Of a stretch of 64,000 bases of DNA, positions 51,469-60,391 are shown piece by piece. The notes under the pieces were generated by a model. The model did no database searches. It was not told where the DNA came from and worked only from the letters and a program-made list of their open reading frames with translations. The position numbers were made by a program, and so were the translations under genes. The DNA lies in contig NZ_OY762899.1 of the NCBI RefSeq assembly GCF_963666545.1, positions 2,914,001 through 2,978,000 on the forward strand, given 5' to 3'. Numbering within the stretch: position 1 is the stretch's first letter; each line of letters opens with the position of its first letter. Source of the DNA: an uncultured Bacteroides sp. (GTDB lineage: Bacteria; Bacteroidota; Bacteroidia; Bacteroidales; Bacteroidaceae).

Positions 51469-53718
51469 TTAGAATCGGCAACGCAGATCTACTCCGAACT
51501 GTATGGGGCGTGCTTTCTGTGCAAAACCCTTGCTGGATGATTCAAAGTAGAAGGTGTTGTAATCCTTGTTCAGGAAGTTGCGCGACCATAAATCTATCTG
51601 TGCATTGCCTATGGAGGTACATATCTTCCAGTTCACAGTGCCGTAGAAGTTTTGTGCCACGTCATTCTTCTCCGTCCAGTAGATCTTACCTGCTCCCGAA
51701 TAGTTGGCAATGAAGCGTACTTCGTCGAACATGGAATGCTCACCACCTTTCACGGTATATTGTGCACCTACGGTTAGCGTTTGTCGGGGAATGAAAGGAA
51801 CGAACTTATCTTTATAATCGGCCGTACCATCATTAAAGTCGATGAAGGTGGCGTGCGTATATCCGTAACTTGTATTCACGCTAAGCGCATCCGTCAGGTT
51901 AGCTCTTAGAGATGCTTCACCACCGTAACTGCGACTGTGTCCGGCATTCACCATCATGCGTCCCATCTCGCTGGGCGAGAATCTTGCGATTTGCTGGTCT
52001 CTGGTATCCATCACAAACGCGGCCACGTCTGCCCATAATTTCCCTTCCCAAAGAGTGAGGTGACTACCCAATTCATAGTTCCACGCATATTCGGGGTCGT
52101 AACTGATAAAATCTTTTACGCTGGCACTGCCGGTGCTACCAGGGCGGCTCATCATCTGTTTTTGTATGAGGTCGGAAAACATCTGCACATTATAACCACC
52201 ACTTCTGTAGCCCCGGCTAACGGATGCATAGATATTGTTGCGGTTGTTGAAGGCGTACTTCAAAGCAAATTTAGGAAGAAGAATCCAGTAATCATCTTTC
52301 TCTTTTCCGTTAATTTGATAGTTGTTAGCAGTCGCTCCTCCCATTGGCGAACCATTCATGTAAGTCTGCGTGTTGAGTGTGGCATGAGTGTCATGAGTGA
52401 TTTTCATATTTTCATAATCGGCACGTAGCCCCAAAGTAAGACTTAAACCATCCCAAACCAAGTTATTGAACGTGCTCTCGTGGAAAAGAGCCGCTCCCAT
52501 AGTTGGTGTGTCGAAATTACCGTAGACAGGCATCGTTGAATCAAGTATCTTCACCCTTACCGGGCTTGCGGCCATGGCTTGATCCATATATCCTTGTAGC
52601 ATGGCGACGCCACTTTCCTTAAAGGTGACAGGGGCATCCATCTTTAGCCACTGATAGAATCCGGATACACCGGATACCCATTGCCAACTTTTCTCGTTAC
52701 CTCCTTTAAAGGTAAACTCTTGGCTAATCGTATTCTGTTTTTGCTGTTGAACGATCGTGTACATGCTATCGGTAGAGAAATCCTGATCCATGAACATGCG
52801 ATCTCTCAGATGTTGAAATCCTGTAACGGAACTCAAAGTGAAGCCTTTTCCCTGATACTCCAGATTGAGTCCGGCATTGAGCAGATTGCGGTAATACTTG
52901 CTTTCTTCATTGAAAGCCGGATCAGCCGTTTTACCCGTTGTCTTATCGTAGAGTCCGTAGGGATATCCGCCTTGGTCGCTGTACTCGTAACTTACATTCA
53001 GGTCGACTTTCAGGTTCTCGGTAGGCAGATAGATACCTCGAAAACGCCCACCGGCTGAATTACTGCGATCAATCTTTTTATCCAAATAGGTATTCTTGAA
53101 AAAACCTCCCATATAATCGTAAAAGGCTCCGGTAGAGAACGCAAATTTGTTAGATACCCGTTGATAGTGCGTTACCGAGGCGCTATATTGATTGTATGTA
53201 CCCGCACTCAGTCTGAGGTCGGTACCTTGGTAGGTGAAAGGCGACTTTGTATATACACGAATGAGCCCGCCCATAGCGCTCCGCCCATAAAGAGTACCTT
53301 GCGGACCACGCAGTACATCGATTCGTTCAATGTCGGCGTAGTTAAAGTCGAAAGCCGACTTGTCCAGATAAGGAACATTGTCTACGTAAAGTCCTACACT
53401 CGGGTTGTTGATGCGCGAACCTACGCCTCTGATATAGATAGCCGAGGTCAGCTTAGAGCCATAGTCGGGTATAAACAAGTTAGGTACTATAGAGGTGAGG
53501 TTTTTCAGAGAAGTCACCTGATTGTCTCGCATGTCTTGTTGAGACAAAATGGTGGAGGACGATGGTTGTTCGCGAAGTTTGCGATTTTCTTTTGGGGTGG
53601 CAATTACGACTACCTCTTCCACATCCACCACCTTTAGTGTGTCTTTAGGTACGTCATCTGCCCATACATTGATTGTGCCTAGCAGTGCCAGAGCAACAAG
53701 GATACATTTTTTTTTCAT
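51469..53718 (-). CDS. TonB-dependent outer membrane receptor
   Basis: 749-residue transporter. The signal peptide ends near VWADDV. The N-terminus has a TonB-box-like EEVVVIATP. The plug shows PSSSTILSQQDMRDNQ, IYIRGVGSR, PSVGLYVDNVPYLDKSAFDF and ERIDVLRGPQGTLYGRSAMGG. The barrel ends PIQFGVDLRCRF. Unlike SusC it has no carboxypeptidase-like domain. The plug (RGPQGTLYGR) resembles siderophore or Fe-complex receptors. It is a single gene with a structured leader and a LuxR-type regulator next to it; the ligand is unknown. Confidence 0.92.
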   Translation of the reverse strand: MKKKCILVALALLGTINVWADDVPKDTLKVVDVEEVVVIATPKENRKLREQPSSSTILSQQDMRDNQVTSLKNLTSIVPNLFIPDYGSKLTSAIYIRGVGSRINNPSVGLYVDNVPYLDKSAFDFNYADIERIDVLRGPQGTLYGRSAMGGLIRVYTKSPFTYQGTDLRLSAGTYNQYSASVTHYQRVSNKFAFSTGAFYDYMGGFFKNTYLDKKIDRSNSAGGRFRGIYLPTENLKVDLNVSYEYSDQGGYPYGLYDKTTGKTADPAFNEESKYYRNLLNAGLNLEYQGKGFTLSSVTGFQHLRDRMFMDQDFSTDSMYTIVQQQKQNTISQEFTFKGGNEKSWQWVSGVSGFYQWLKMDAPVTFKESGVAMLQGYMDQAMAASPVRVKILDSTMPVYGNFDTPTMGAALFHESTFNNLVWDGLSLTLGLRADYENMKITHDTHATLNTQTYMNGSPMGGATANNYQINGKEKDDYWILLPKFALKYAFNNRNNIYASVSRGYRSGGYNVQMFSDLIQKQMMSRPGSTGSASVKDFISYDPEYAWNYELGSHLTLWEGKLWADVAAFVMDTRDQQIARFSPSEMGRMMVNAGHSRSYGGEASLRANLTDALSVNTSYGYTHATFIDFNDGTADYKDKFVPFIPRQTLTVGAQYTVKGGEHSMFDEVRFIANYSGAGKIYWTEKNDVAQNFYGTVNWKICTSIGNAQIDLWSRNFLNKDYNTFYFESSSKGFAQKARPIQFGVDLRCRF

Positions 53719-53744
53719 TATGTTACTAGCTTTTAGTTCACGGA

Positions 53745-53794
53745 GAAGTTTGCCTGGTCAGTGCATCATCGTGATGTTGCTATCAGCAAACTTC
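53745..53794 (-). promoter_or_regulatory. Structured leader upstream of the TonB receptor gene
   Basis: GAAGTTTGC (53745-53753) pairs with GCAAACTTC (53786-53794). The interval contains a second stem (GCATCA/TGATGT). A near-consensus -7 element TTACTTTG lies at 53822-53815, so the leader of about 95 nt would carry both. It is too short for a cobalamin riboswitch and no known class is recognised. Confidence 0.4.
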
Positions 53795-53861
53795 GAGGAT
53801 GAAATTATCGAGCACAAAGTAACATGAAAGATTACGTTCCTGCAATCCTTATTTATGAGGA

Positions 53862-54422
53862 TTATATCCTGTCGGCTTCCACGTATCCGTTCATTACGGC
53901 ATACATGGTGAGGCCCGAAACAGACTTTATCCCGAGCTTTTCTGTGATGTTTTTGCGGTGAGTGATGACGGTGGTCAGACTGATGTTCAGCTTGTCGGCT
54001 ATCTCCTTATTAATAAACCCTTTCGTGACCAATGTCAATACTTCTATCTCCCGGGGCGAAAGCTCCGCTTCTTCATCCAAACTACTCAGTGGAATACTGT
54101 CCGAGAAAAATTTGGCCAGTTCTGCTTTCATCATCTTCTCGGGAAGAAACATGTTAAGTATGTGGTTGCCTGCCGATGGGGTGTTGAAACTGATGCCGTG
54201 CATCAGAATTACGGTTTTCTCTTTTCGAGGCAGAAAGAAAGAATTATAAAGGACGTAGGTTTGGGAAGAGATGAAATACCACGTGTACATATCGGGCGTA
54301 TCATCGGCTAACGATCCGTAGTCCGCAAATGTGCGAATGACGAACTCCGGACTTATCTCGCCAAGAAGTTTTTTTAGCCCGATGGCCGAGAGTGTGTCTG
54401 GATTAATAATTGCTATTTCCAT
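53862..54422 (-). CDS. LuxR-type regulator with a degenerate receiver-like N-terminus
   Basis: 186-residue DNA-binding protein. The C-terminal region (~117-180) is a GerE/LuxR helix-turn-helix: LSPREIEVLTLVTKGFINKEIADKL then SLTTVITHRKNITEKLGI. The N-terminal region (~1-105) has the length of a receiver, but lacks the acidic pocket and the phospho-acceptor Asp; the corresponding strand reads MYTWYFISSQT. It therefore probably does not respond to a kinase in the usual way. It is 12 bp downstream of the FAD-dehydrogenase gene and may control the adjacent TonB receptor. Confidence 0.85.
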   Translation of the reverse strand: MEIAIINPDTLSAIGLKKLLGEISPEFVIRTFADYGSLADDTPDMYTWYFISSQTYVLYNSFFLPRKEKTVILMHGISFNTPSAGNHILNMFLPEKMMKAELAKFFSDSIPLSSLDEEAELSPREIEVLTLVTKGFINKEIADKLNISLTTVITHRKNITEKLGIKSVSGLTMYAVMNGYVEADRI

Positions 54423-54434
54423 TAAGGTAGCGTA

Positions 54435-56033
54435 TTAAAGTTCATTCTTGAGAAATGCGGCAACAGCCTCAGCGCAATGCTCTCCGTCAATACCTGCCGA
54501 AACGATGCCGCCGGCATATCCTGCTCCTTCACCGCAAGGAAAAAGTCCTTGCACAACGGTGTGTTGCAGCGTCTCTTTGTCGCGTATGATGCGCACGGGT
54601 GAGGAGGTGCGTGTCTCTACTCCAATCAGCACTGCTTCGTTGGTAAGAAAACCACGGCTTGTGCGCCCAAACTGTATAAAGGCTTGTGACAATCTTTTGG
54701 AGATAAATCCGGGCAACCAAAAGTGTAGGGGAGAGGCCAGAAGTCCCGGACTATAAGATGACTTAGGCAACTCACTGCCTAGTTTACGGTTTGTAAAGTC
54801 GACCATGCGTTGTGCGGGAGCTGTTTGCTTCATGCCCCCTTGCAGCCAGCTTTGTCTTTCAACCTCTTCCTGAAACCGAAGGGTTTTGAGTACGGAAGGC
54901 GTGTTATCTTCTGTTATACCGTTACTCGCCATCCATTTATCTATCTCCTCGTCATCGGGCTGGATCTCGACTACCATGCCTGCATTGCTCCATTTCGAAC
55001 CACGATTAGAAGGCGACATGCCGTTCACCACCACCTGTTCAGGGCCTGTAGCTGCAGGAACGACAAAGCCACCCGGACACATACAAAAGCTATACACTCC
55101 CCGTCCGTCTATCTGTGTTACGAAGCTGTACTCCGCAGCCGGCAAATACTTGCCTCGTCCTGCCTGGTTATGATATTGTATTTGGTCAATGAGTTCCGAA
55201 GGATGTTCCAAGCGAATACCTATAGCCAGACCTTTGGGCTCGATCGCTACATTGTTGGCTGCCAGCCAGCGGTATACATCCCTTGCCGAATGTCCCGTAG
55301 CCAGTATCACCGGACCGAGGAATGTCTTTCCTGTATTTGTTTCGATACCTTCCAGTTTGTTGTCCTTGATGATTAATGCATCCATTCGCGTGTCGAAGTG
55401 CACCTCTCCACCACAAGAAAGAATCGTATTTCGCATGTTCTCAATCACCTTTGGCAACTTGTCTGTACCGATGTGCGGATGTGCGTCAGCCAGAATAGAG
55501 GCACTTGCCCCGTGTTGGCAGAAGACGTTTAATATCTTGTCCACATTGCCCCGTTTCTTGCTACGGGTATATAGTTTACCATCTGAGAACGCACCGGCCC
55601 CGCCTTCTCCGAAACTATAATTTGATTCAGGATCAATGATATGCTCCTTGCTAATGAGAGCAATATCCGTTTTCCGCTCACGCACGCTCTTGCCACGCTC
55701 CACCAGAATAGGTTTTAGCCCCAACTCAATAAGTCGCAAAGCAGCAAAGAGTCCGCCCGGACCTGCTCCAACCACCACCACCTGCGGTTTGTCTTCTACA
55801 TTATTATATACCGTATGCAGATATTCATCGTCTGCCGGCACCTCGTTGATGTACACCCTTACACTCAGGTTCACCAACACCGTCCGTTGCCGAGCATCAA
55901 TGCTTCGTTTCAGAATGCGCGTAGCAGTTATTTTATCTAGGTCTAAACCTTTCTCACGTGCAATGTACTGCTTCAGTACTTGTTCGCTGGCTGCCTGTTC
56001 TGGCAGAATTCTTAATTGGTATTCTTGTATCAT
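54435..56033 (-). CDS. FAD-dependent dehydrogenase (COG2509-like)
   Basis: 532-residue cytoplasmic flavoprotein. An N-terminal domain of about 75 residues (LRILPEQAASEQVLKQYIAR) precedes a Rossmann fold with VVVGAGPGGLFAALRLIELG. Further motifs are SFGEGGAGAFSDGKLYTR, ILATGHSARDVYRWLA and a C-terminal FAD loop GLFPCGEGAGYAGGIVSAGID. The general domain arrangement matches the uncharacterised NAD(P)/FAD-dependent dehydrogenases. The substrate is unknown. It lies between radA (87 bp upstream) and the LuxR-type gene on the minus strand. Confidence 0.88.
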   Translation of the reverse strand: MIQEYQLRILPEQAASEQVLKQYIAREKGLDLDKITATRILKRSIDARQRTVLVNLSVRVYINEVPADDEYLHTVYNNVEDKPQVVVVGAGPGGLFAALRLIELGLKPILVERGKSVRERKTDIALISKEHIIDPESNYSFGEGGAGAFSDGKLYTRSKKRGNVDKILNVFCQHGASASILADAHPHIGTDKLPKVIENMRNTILSCGGEVHFDTRMDALIIKDNKLEGIETNTGKTFLGPVILATGHSARDVYRWLAANNVAIEPKGLAIGIRLEHPSELIDQIQYHNQAGRGKYLPAAEYSFVTQIDGRGVYSFCMCPGGFVVPAATGPEQVVVNGMSPSNRGSKWSNAGMVVEIQPDDEEIDKWMASNGITEDNTPSVLKTLRFQEEVERQSWLQGGMKQTAPAQRMVDFTNRKLGSELPKSSYSPGLLASPLHFWLPGFISKRLSQAFIQFGRTSRGFLTNEAVLIGVETRTSSPVRIIRDKETLQHTVVQGLFPCGEGAGYAGGIVSAGIDGEHCAEAVAAFLKNEL

Positions 56034-56120
56034 TGTTTACTATTTATATACTTCACTACAGATTAACAGATTAAAACGATTCTTGTTCTTTAAGTAATCC
56101 TTAGCCTGGATTCATCTGTT

Positions 56121-57488
56121 CTATCCAAACAAGGCTCTGAAAGCCTCTTCTACTTTTCTGACGGGTATCAGTTCTATTTTTATTCTCTTGGTGTCTATTC
56201 CCTGCAAGTTATATTTAGGTAATAAAAACCGCTTGAAGCCTAGCTTCTCCGCTTCGCCAATGCGTTGTTCTATGCGGTTCACCGGACGAATTTCGCCCGA
56301 AAGCCCTATTTCCCCCGCCATCGCAATATCCGATTCGATGCTTGTATCCATATTAGAGGATAGAATGGCACTAATCACCGCCAAGTCTATAGCAGGATCA
56401 TTCACTTTTAGTCCGCCGGCAATGTTGAGAAAGACATCTTTCTGAGCAAGCTTAAAGCCTACACGTTTCTCTAGCACAGCCAAGAGCATATTCATTCTCC
56501 GAAGATCGAATCCCGTTGCCGAACGTTGCGGGTTGCCATAAACGGCAGAACTCACCAATGCTTGCGTTTCGATGAGAAACGGTCTTACTCCTTCTATAGC
56601 CGAAGCGATAGCTACTCCGCTCATTCCTTCATGATCTTGAGACAGCAACAACTCTGACGGGTTGCTCACTTGCCGCAATCCATCTTGTCTCATTTCGTAG
56701 ATGCCTAGTTCGGCAGTACTTCCAAAGCGGTTCTTAATACTTCGCAGGATGCGATACATGTAATGCTGGTCGCCTTCAAACTGCAAGACTGCGTCCACAA
56801 TGTGCTCCAACACTTTAGGTCCGGCAATGCTTCCCTCCTTATTAATATGTCCGATGAGTAACACCGCTGTATGAGTCTCTTTGGCAAAGCGTAAGATAGA
56901 CGCTGCGCATTCCCGTACCTGTGCAATACTACCCGGAGAAGATTCAAGTATTTCGGTAGAGATGGTTTGTATGGAGTCAAGAATGACTAAGTCAGGTCGG
57001 GTGTTTTTTATATGGACATAAATCTGTTCCAAGGAAGTCTCGCAAACAATAAGGCAATCGCTTGATGCGTCGGTGAGTCTGTCCGCCCGCATCTTTAGTT
57101 GGCGGGCACTTTCTTCTCCCGACACATAGAGCACACGTCGTTCCGGCATGTGAAGTACTGTTTGCAAAACGAGCGTAGATTTCCCGATACCCGGTTCTCC
57201 ACCAATAAGTACCAATGAACCCGGAACCAGTCCGCCACCCAATACCCTATTTAGCTCTTCGTCGTGCATGTCCATTCGCGGCTCATCGTCAGCCTCAATG
57301 TCATCTAGTGTAATCGGTTTCGTTTTTACCGTTTCTATTCCCGATACGGGTCGCTTGCTCGTAATTTCTTTTCGTACAATCTCTTCTACGTATGTATTCC
57401 ACTCTCCACAACCGGGACATTTACCAACCCATTTAGGCGACTCCTGCCCGCAATTGCTGCATACATAAACAGTCTTTTCTTTTGCCAT
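56121..57488 (-). CDS. radA: DNA repair protein RadA/Sms
   Basis: 455-residue recombination helicase that promotes branch migration. Features are an N-terminal C4 zinc finger (CSNCGQESPKWVGKCPGCGEW), Walker A GGEPGIGKSTLV, Walker B LVILDSIQT, the RadA signature KNRFGSTAELG, and a C-terminal Lon-like domain (DPAIDLAVISAILSSNMD). All key motifs are present. A 33-codon frame and the divergent threonine operon lie upstream. Confidence 0.97.
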   Translation of the reverse strand: MAKEKTVYVCSNCGQESPKWVGKCPGCGEWNTYVEEIVRKEITSKRPVSGIETVKTKPITLDDIEADDEPRMDMHDEELNRVLGGGLVPGSLVLIGGEPGIGKSTLVLQTVLHMPERRVLYVSGEESARQLKMRADRLTDASSDCLIVCETSLEQIYVHIKNTRPDLVILDSIQTISTEILESSPGSIAQVRECAASILRFAKETHTAVLLIGHINKEGSIAGPKVLEHIVDAVLQFEGDQHYMYRILRSIKNRFGSTAELGIYEMRQDGLRQVSNPSELLLSQDHEGMSGVAIASAIEGVRPFLIETQALVSSAVYGNPQRSATGFDLRRMNMLLAVLEKRVGFKLAQKDVFLNIAGGLKVNDPAIDLAVISAILSSNMDTSIESDIAMAGEIGLSGEIRPVNRIEQRIGEAEKLGFKRFLLPKYNLQGIDTKRIKIELIPVRKVEEAFRALFG

Positions 57489-57550
57489 TCCTCTCCTCGT
57501 TCGTTAGAATAAAGGCAAAAATAAGGATAATTAATCAGAAAGCACTGCTT

Positions 57551-57652
57551 TTACATACTGATTTCTCCTGCGATGGAACGATTCATCCGCTCTCTGATCT
57601 CTGTAGGTGGATATCCATGTCCGATAAGAAACATCCGTTTGGTAAGAATCAT
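57551..57652 (-). CDS. Possible 33-residue peptide upstream of radA
   Basis: Frame beginning MILTKRMFLIGHGYPPTEIR and ending AGEISM. It is not recognised. Its position between radA and thr and its ordinary codon use make a small gene or a decayed fragment possible; a chance frame is equally likely. Confidence 0.2.
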   Translation of the reverse strand: MILTKRMFLIGHGYPPTEIRERMNRSIAGEISM

Positions 57653-57724
57653 CTTAATTGTTAAATGAGAGCTCTTTTAGAAGAAAAAACAGGAAAAAAG
57701 CAATAGATTGAATGTTTTTATTCT

Positions 57725-57732
57725 TATTTTTG
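57725..57732 (+). promoter_or_regulatory. -7 element (TATTTTTG) of the threonine operon
   Basis: Exact TAnnTTTG match, 34 nt before the leader-peptide ATG. The -33 region is weak (TTG at 57708 with a 14-nt spacer). Confidence 0.5.
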
Positions 57733-57765
57733 CAGCACTCATCAAAAAAGGTAGAGACAGAGACA

Positions 57766-57825
57766 ATGATTCGTAACTATTCACATATTACCACATCCAT
57801 GTGCACCACAACCCTTAGGGGTTGA
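57766..57825 (+). CDS. Threonine/isoleucine-bearing leader peptide of the thr operon
   Basis: 19-codon frame MIRNYSHITTSMCTTTLRG. It has five Thr and two Ile codons, Thr and Ile being the end products that would relieve the need for this pathway. The frame is 119 nt before thrA. Codons 9-10 and 14-16 are Thr, and the last group overlaps a hairpin CAACCC/GGGTTG (57808-57823). This fits ribosome-mediated attenuation; it is inferred from sequence. Confidence 0.75.
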   Translation: MIRNYSHITTSMCTTTLRG

Positions 57826-57930
57826 GGATAGTTTTGTGTTTCTACGTGATTCACGCTTACAGACGGTAGGCATTTTCTTAAATTTATATTTTAATCATCA
57901 TTGTCCCACCCATTCGGGACAACTGTTCTT
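57808..57930 (+). promoter_or_regulatory. Attenuator region of the threonine operon
   Basis: Hairpin CAACCC-TTAG-GGGTTG (57808-57823) overlaps the end of the leader peptide. A second hairpin TTGTCCC (57901-57907) with GGGACAA (57916-57922) is followed by CTGTTCTT and lies 22 nt before the thrA ATG. The GGGGT of the first could pair with ACCC of the second as an alternative fold. The U tract is weak, so whether this terminates transcription or affects translation is open. Confidence 0.55.
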
Positions 57931-57944
57931 AAATAAACATCTTC

Positions 57945-60380
57945 ATGAAAGTAATGAAATTCGGCGGGACATCCGTAGGTTCCGTGAACAGCATTTTAAG
58001 CGTAAAAAAGATAGTAGAGTCGGCAGAAGAGCCTGTTGTAGTTGTTGTTTCAGCGTTAGGCGGAATCACAGATAAACTGATTCACATGTCCAAAATGGCC
58101 GCAGCGGGAGACCCTGCGTATGAAGGAGAGTTCCGTGAAATTGTCTATCGACATGTTGCAATGATTAAAGAAGTCATTCCTGCTGTTGATGAACAGTCAC
58201 TCCTACAGCGACAGGTGGGCGAACTTCTCAACGAACTGAAGGATATCTTTCAAGGTATTTATCTAATAAAAGACCTTTCTCCGAAAACATCTGATACCAT
58301 TGTCAGTTACGGAGAGAGGCTTTCTTCTATTATAGTGGCAAAGTTAATAACAGGTGCCAAGTGGTTTGATTCGCGGGCCTTTATAAAAACAGAGCATAAA
58401 CATTCCAAGCATACATTGGATGTTGAGTTAACCAACTCTCTTATTAGGGAAGCGTTTCAGGTGATGCCGAAAGTTTCTGTAGCGCCGGGATTTATCTCCT
58501 CGGATAAAGTAAGTGGCGATGTAACAAATCTGGGACGTGGTGGCTCGGACTATACGGCGGCAATTCTTGCTGCTGCTCTCAATGCCGACAGCCTTGAAAT
58601 ATGGACAGATGTGGATGGATTCATGACGGCCGATCCACGTGTAATCAGCACTGCATATACGATTAATGAATTGAGCTATGTAGAGGCAACCGAACTTTGT
58701 AACTTTGGTGCCAAAGTAGTGTACCCACCTACCATCTATCCTGTTTATCACAAGAATATTCCTATTCTTATTAAAAATACATTCAATCCTGAGGGAGCAG
58801 GTACAGTGATTAAGCAAAATGTATCGAGCCCCGAGAGCAAAGCCATCAAAGGAATATCGTCTATTAACGATACCAGTTTGATCACTGTTCAGGGTCTGGG
58901 CATGGTTGGTGTCATTGGAGTGAACTATCGCATCTTTAAAGCCTTGGCTAAAAGTGGAATTAGTGTGTTCCTCGTGTCGCAAGCCTCGTCAGAAAACAGT
59001 ACCTCTATTGGTGTGCGTAATGCTGATGCCGATTTGGCTTGCGAAGTATTGAATGAGGAGTTTGCCAAGGAGATAGAAATGGGCGAGATAGCTCGGGTTT
59101 GTGCCGAAAAAAATCTTGCTACGGTGGCCATTGTTGGAGAAAACATGAAACATACTCCGGGCATTGCAGGTAAACTGTTTGGCACGTTAGGACGAAATGG
59201 CATTAACGTAATAGCCTGTGCGCAAGGTGCTTCCGAAACCAATATCTCATTTGTTGTCGAGGCGAAATCGCTTCGTAAGTCACTCAATGTGATTCATGAT
59301 TCCTTCTTTCTTTCAGAATATCAAGTCCTGAACTTGTTTATCTGTGGGGTAGGGACTGTTGGTAGCAGCTTGATTGATCAAATCCGTTGTCAGCAACAGA
59401 GGTTGGCACACGAAAATGGATTGAAATTAAATGTGGTAGGCATCGCAGATGGTGCTCATGCAATGTTTCGTCGAGAAGGTTTCGATTTGGCTACTTATCA
59501 GGAAGAGCTGCAACAAAAAGGAATTGAGAGCTCTACCGAAATTCTTCATGATGAAGTGATTGGGATGAATATCTTTAATTCTGTCTTTGTCGATTGCACG
59601 GCTAGTCCTGAAGTTGCTTCTTTATATAAAGACTTCCTGCAAAATAATATATCGGTGGTCGCAGCCAATAAAATAGCAGCTTCCTCTAAATATGAAGACT
59701 ATCGGGAGTTGAAACAGATAGCCCGTCACCGTGGGGTGAAGTTCTTATTTGAAACAAACGTGGGTGCGGGACTTCCTATCATCAATACGATTAACGACTT
59801 GATCAACAGCGGTGATAAGATTCTGAAAATAGAAGCGGTACTCTCAGGTACGTTGAACTATATCTTCAATAAGATCAGTGCTGATGTTCCCTTTAGTCGG
59901 ACGATTAAGATGGCTCAGGAAGAACGTTATTCTGAACCGGATCCGCGTATCGACCTCAGTGGAAAAGACGTGATCCGTAAATTGGTGATTCTGGCACGTG
60001 AAGCCGGATATAAACTGGAACAAGAAGACGTGGAGAAGAATCTGTTTGTTCCGAACAACTTTTTTGAAGGATCACTGGACGAATTTTGGAACCGTGTCCC
60101 TAGTCTGGATGTAGAGTTTGAAGCTCGTCGCAAGGTATTGGTTGAGGAAAATAAACATTGGCGTTTCGTAGCTAAATTGGAAAATGGAAAGGCTTCTGTA
60201 GGATTGCAGGAGGTAGATACCAGCCATCCCTTCTACGGACTCGAAGGAAGTAATAATATTATTTTGCTTACTACAGAACGTTATAAAGAATACCCGATGA
60301 TGATTCAGGGATATGGCGCCGGCGCCGGAGTAACAGCTGCCGGAGTATTTGCCGATATCATGAGTATAGCTAATGTATAA
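57945..60380 (+). CDS. thrA: Bifunctional aspartokinase / homoserine dehydrogenase
   Basis: 811-residue cytoplasmic enzyme that catalyses the first and third steps from aspartate to homoserine. Residues 1-~290 are aspartokinase (KFGGTSVGSVNSI, VVVVSALGGITDKLI, NLGRGGSDYTAAILAAALNA). Two ACT regions span ~310-460 (GLGMVGVIGVNYRIFKALAK, VGENMKHTPGIAGKLFGTLG) and would bind threonine. Residues ~465-811 are homoserine dehydrogenase (FICGVGTVGSSLIDQI, VAANKIAASSKY, GAGLPIINTINDLI, VLSGTLNYIFNKI). Both halves are complete. An alternative start is at 57954. It is the first structural gene of the operon. Confidence 0.97.
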   Translation: MKVMKFGGTSVGSVNSILSVKKIVESAEEPVVVVVSALGGITDKLIHMSKMAAAGDPAYEGEFREIVYRHVAMIKEVIPAVDEQSLLQRQVGELLNELKDIFQGIYLIKDLSPKTSDTIVSYGERLSSIIVAKLITGAKWFDSRAFIKTEHKHSKHTLDVELTNSLIREAFQVMPKVSVAPGFISSDKVSGDVTNLGRGGSDYTAAILAAALNADSLEIWTDVDGFMTADPRVISTAYTINELSYVEATELCNFGAKVVYPPTIYPVYHKNIPILIKNTFNPEGAGTVIKQNVSSPESKAIKGISSINDTSLITVQGLGMVGVIGVNYRIFKALAKSGISVFLVSQASSENSTSIGVRNADADLACEVLNEEFAKEIEMGEIARVCAEKNLATVAIVGENMKHTPGIAGKLFGTLGRNGINVIACAQGASETNISFVVEAKSLRKSLNVIHDSFFLSEYQVLNLFICGVGTVGSSLIDQIRCQQQRLAHENGLKLNVVGIADGAHAMFRREGFDLATYQEELQQKGIESSTEILHDEVIGMNIFNSVFVDCTASPEVASLYKDFLQNNISVVAANKIAASSKYEDYRELKQIARHRGVKFLFETNVGAGLPIINTINDLINSGDKILKIEAVLSGTLNYIFNKISADVPFSRTIKMAQEERYSEPDPRIDLSGKDVIRKLVILAREAGYKLEQEDVEKNLFVPNNFFEGSLDEFWNRVPSLDVEFEARRKVLVEENKHWRFVAKLENGKASVGLQEVDTSHPFYGLEGSNNIILLTTERYKEYPMMIQGYGAGAGVTAAGVFADIMSIANV

Positions 60381-60391
60381 AGAAAAAGAAG

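Larger units (their letters stand above)
57489..57944. other. Divergent region between radA and the threonine operon
   Basis: Contains a 33-codon minus-strand frame (57551-57652), the thr promoter, the leader peptide and the attenuator hairpins. The rest shows nothing recognisable. Confidence 0.6.

Noticed and set aside
53745-53794. Cobalamin or other known riboswitch before the TonB receptor
   Set aside because: The leader is about 95 nt, with no B12-box-like sequence and no recognised class.
54810-55376. 188-codon antisense frame inside the FAD dehydrogenase gene
   Set aside because: No domain is visible and the opposite strand encodes a clear flavoprotein over its whole length.
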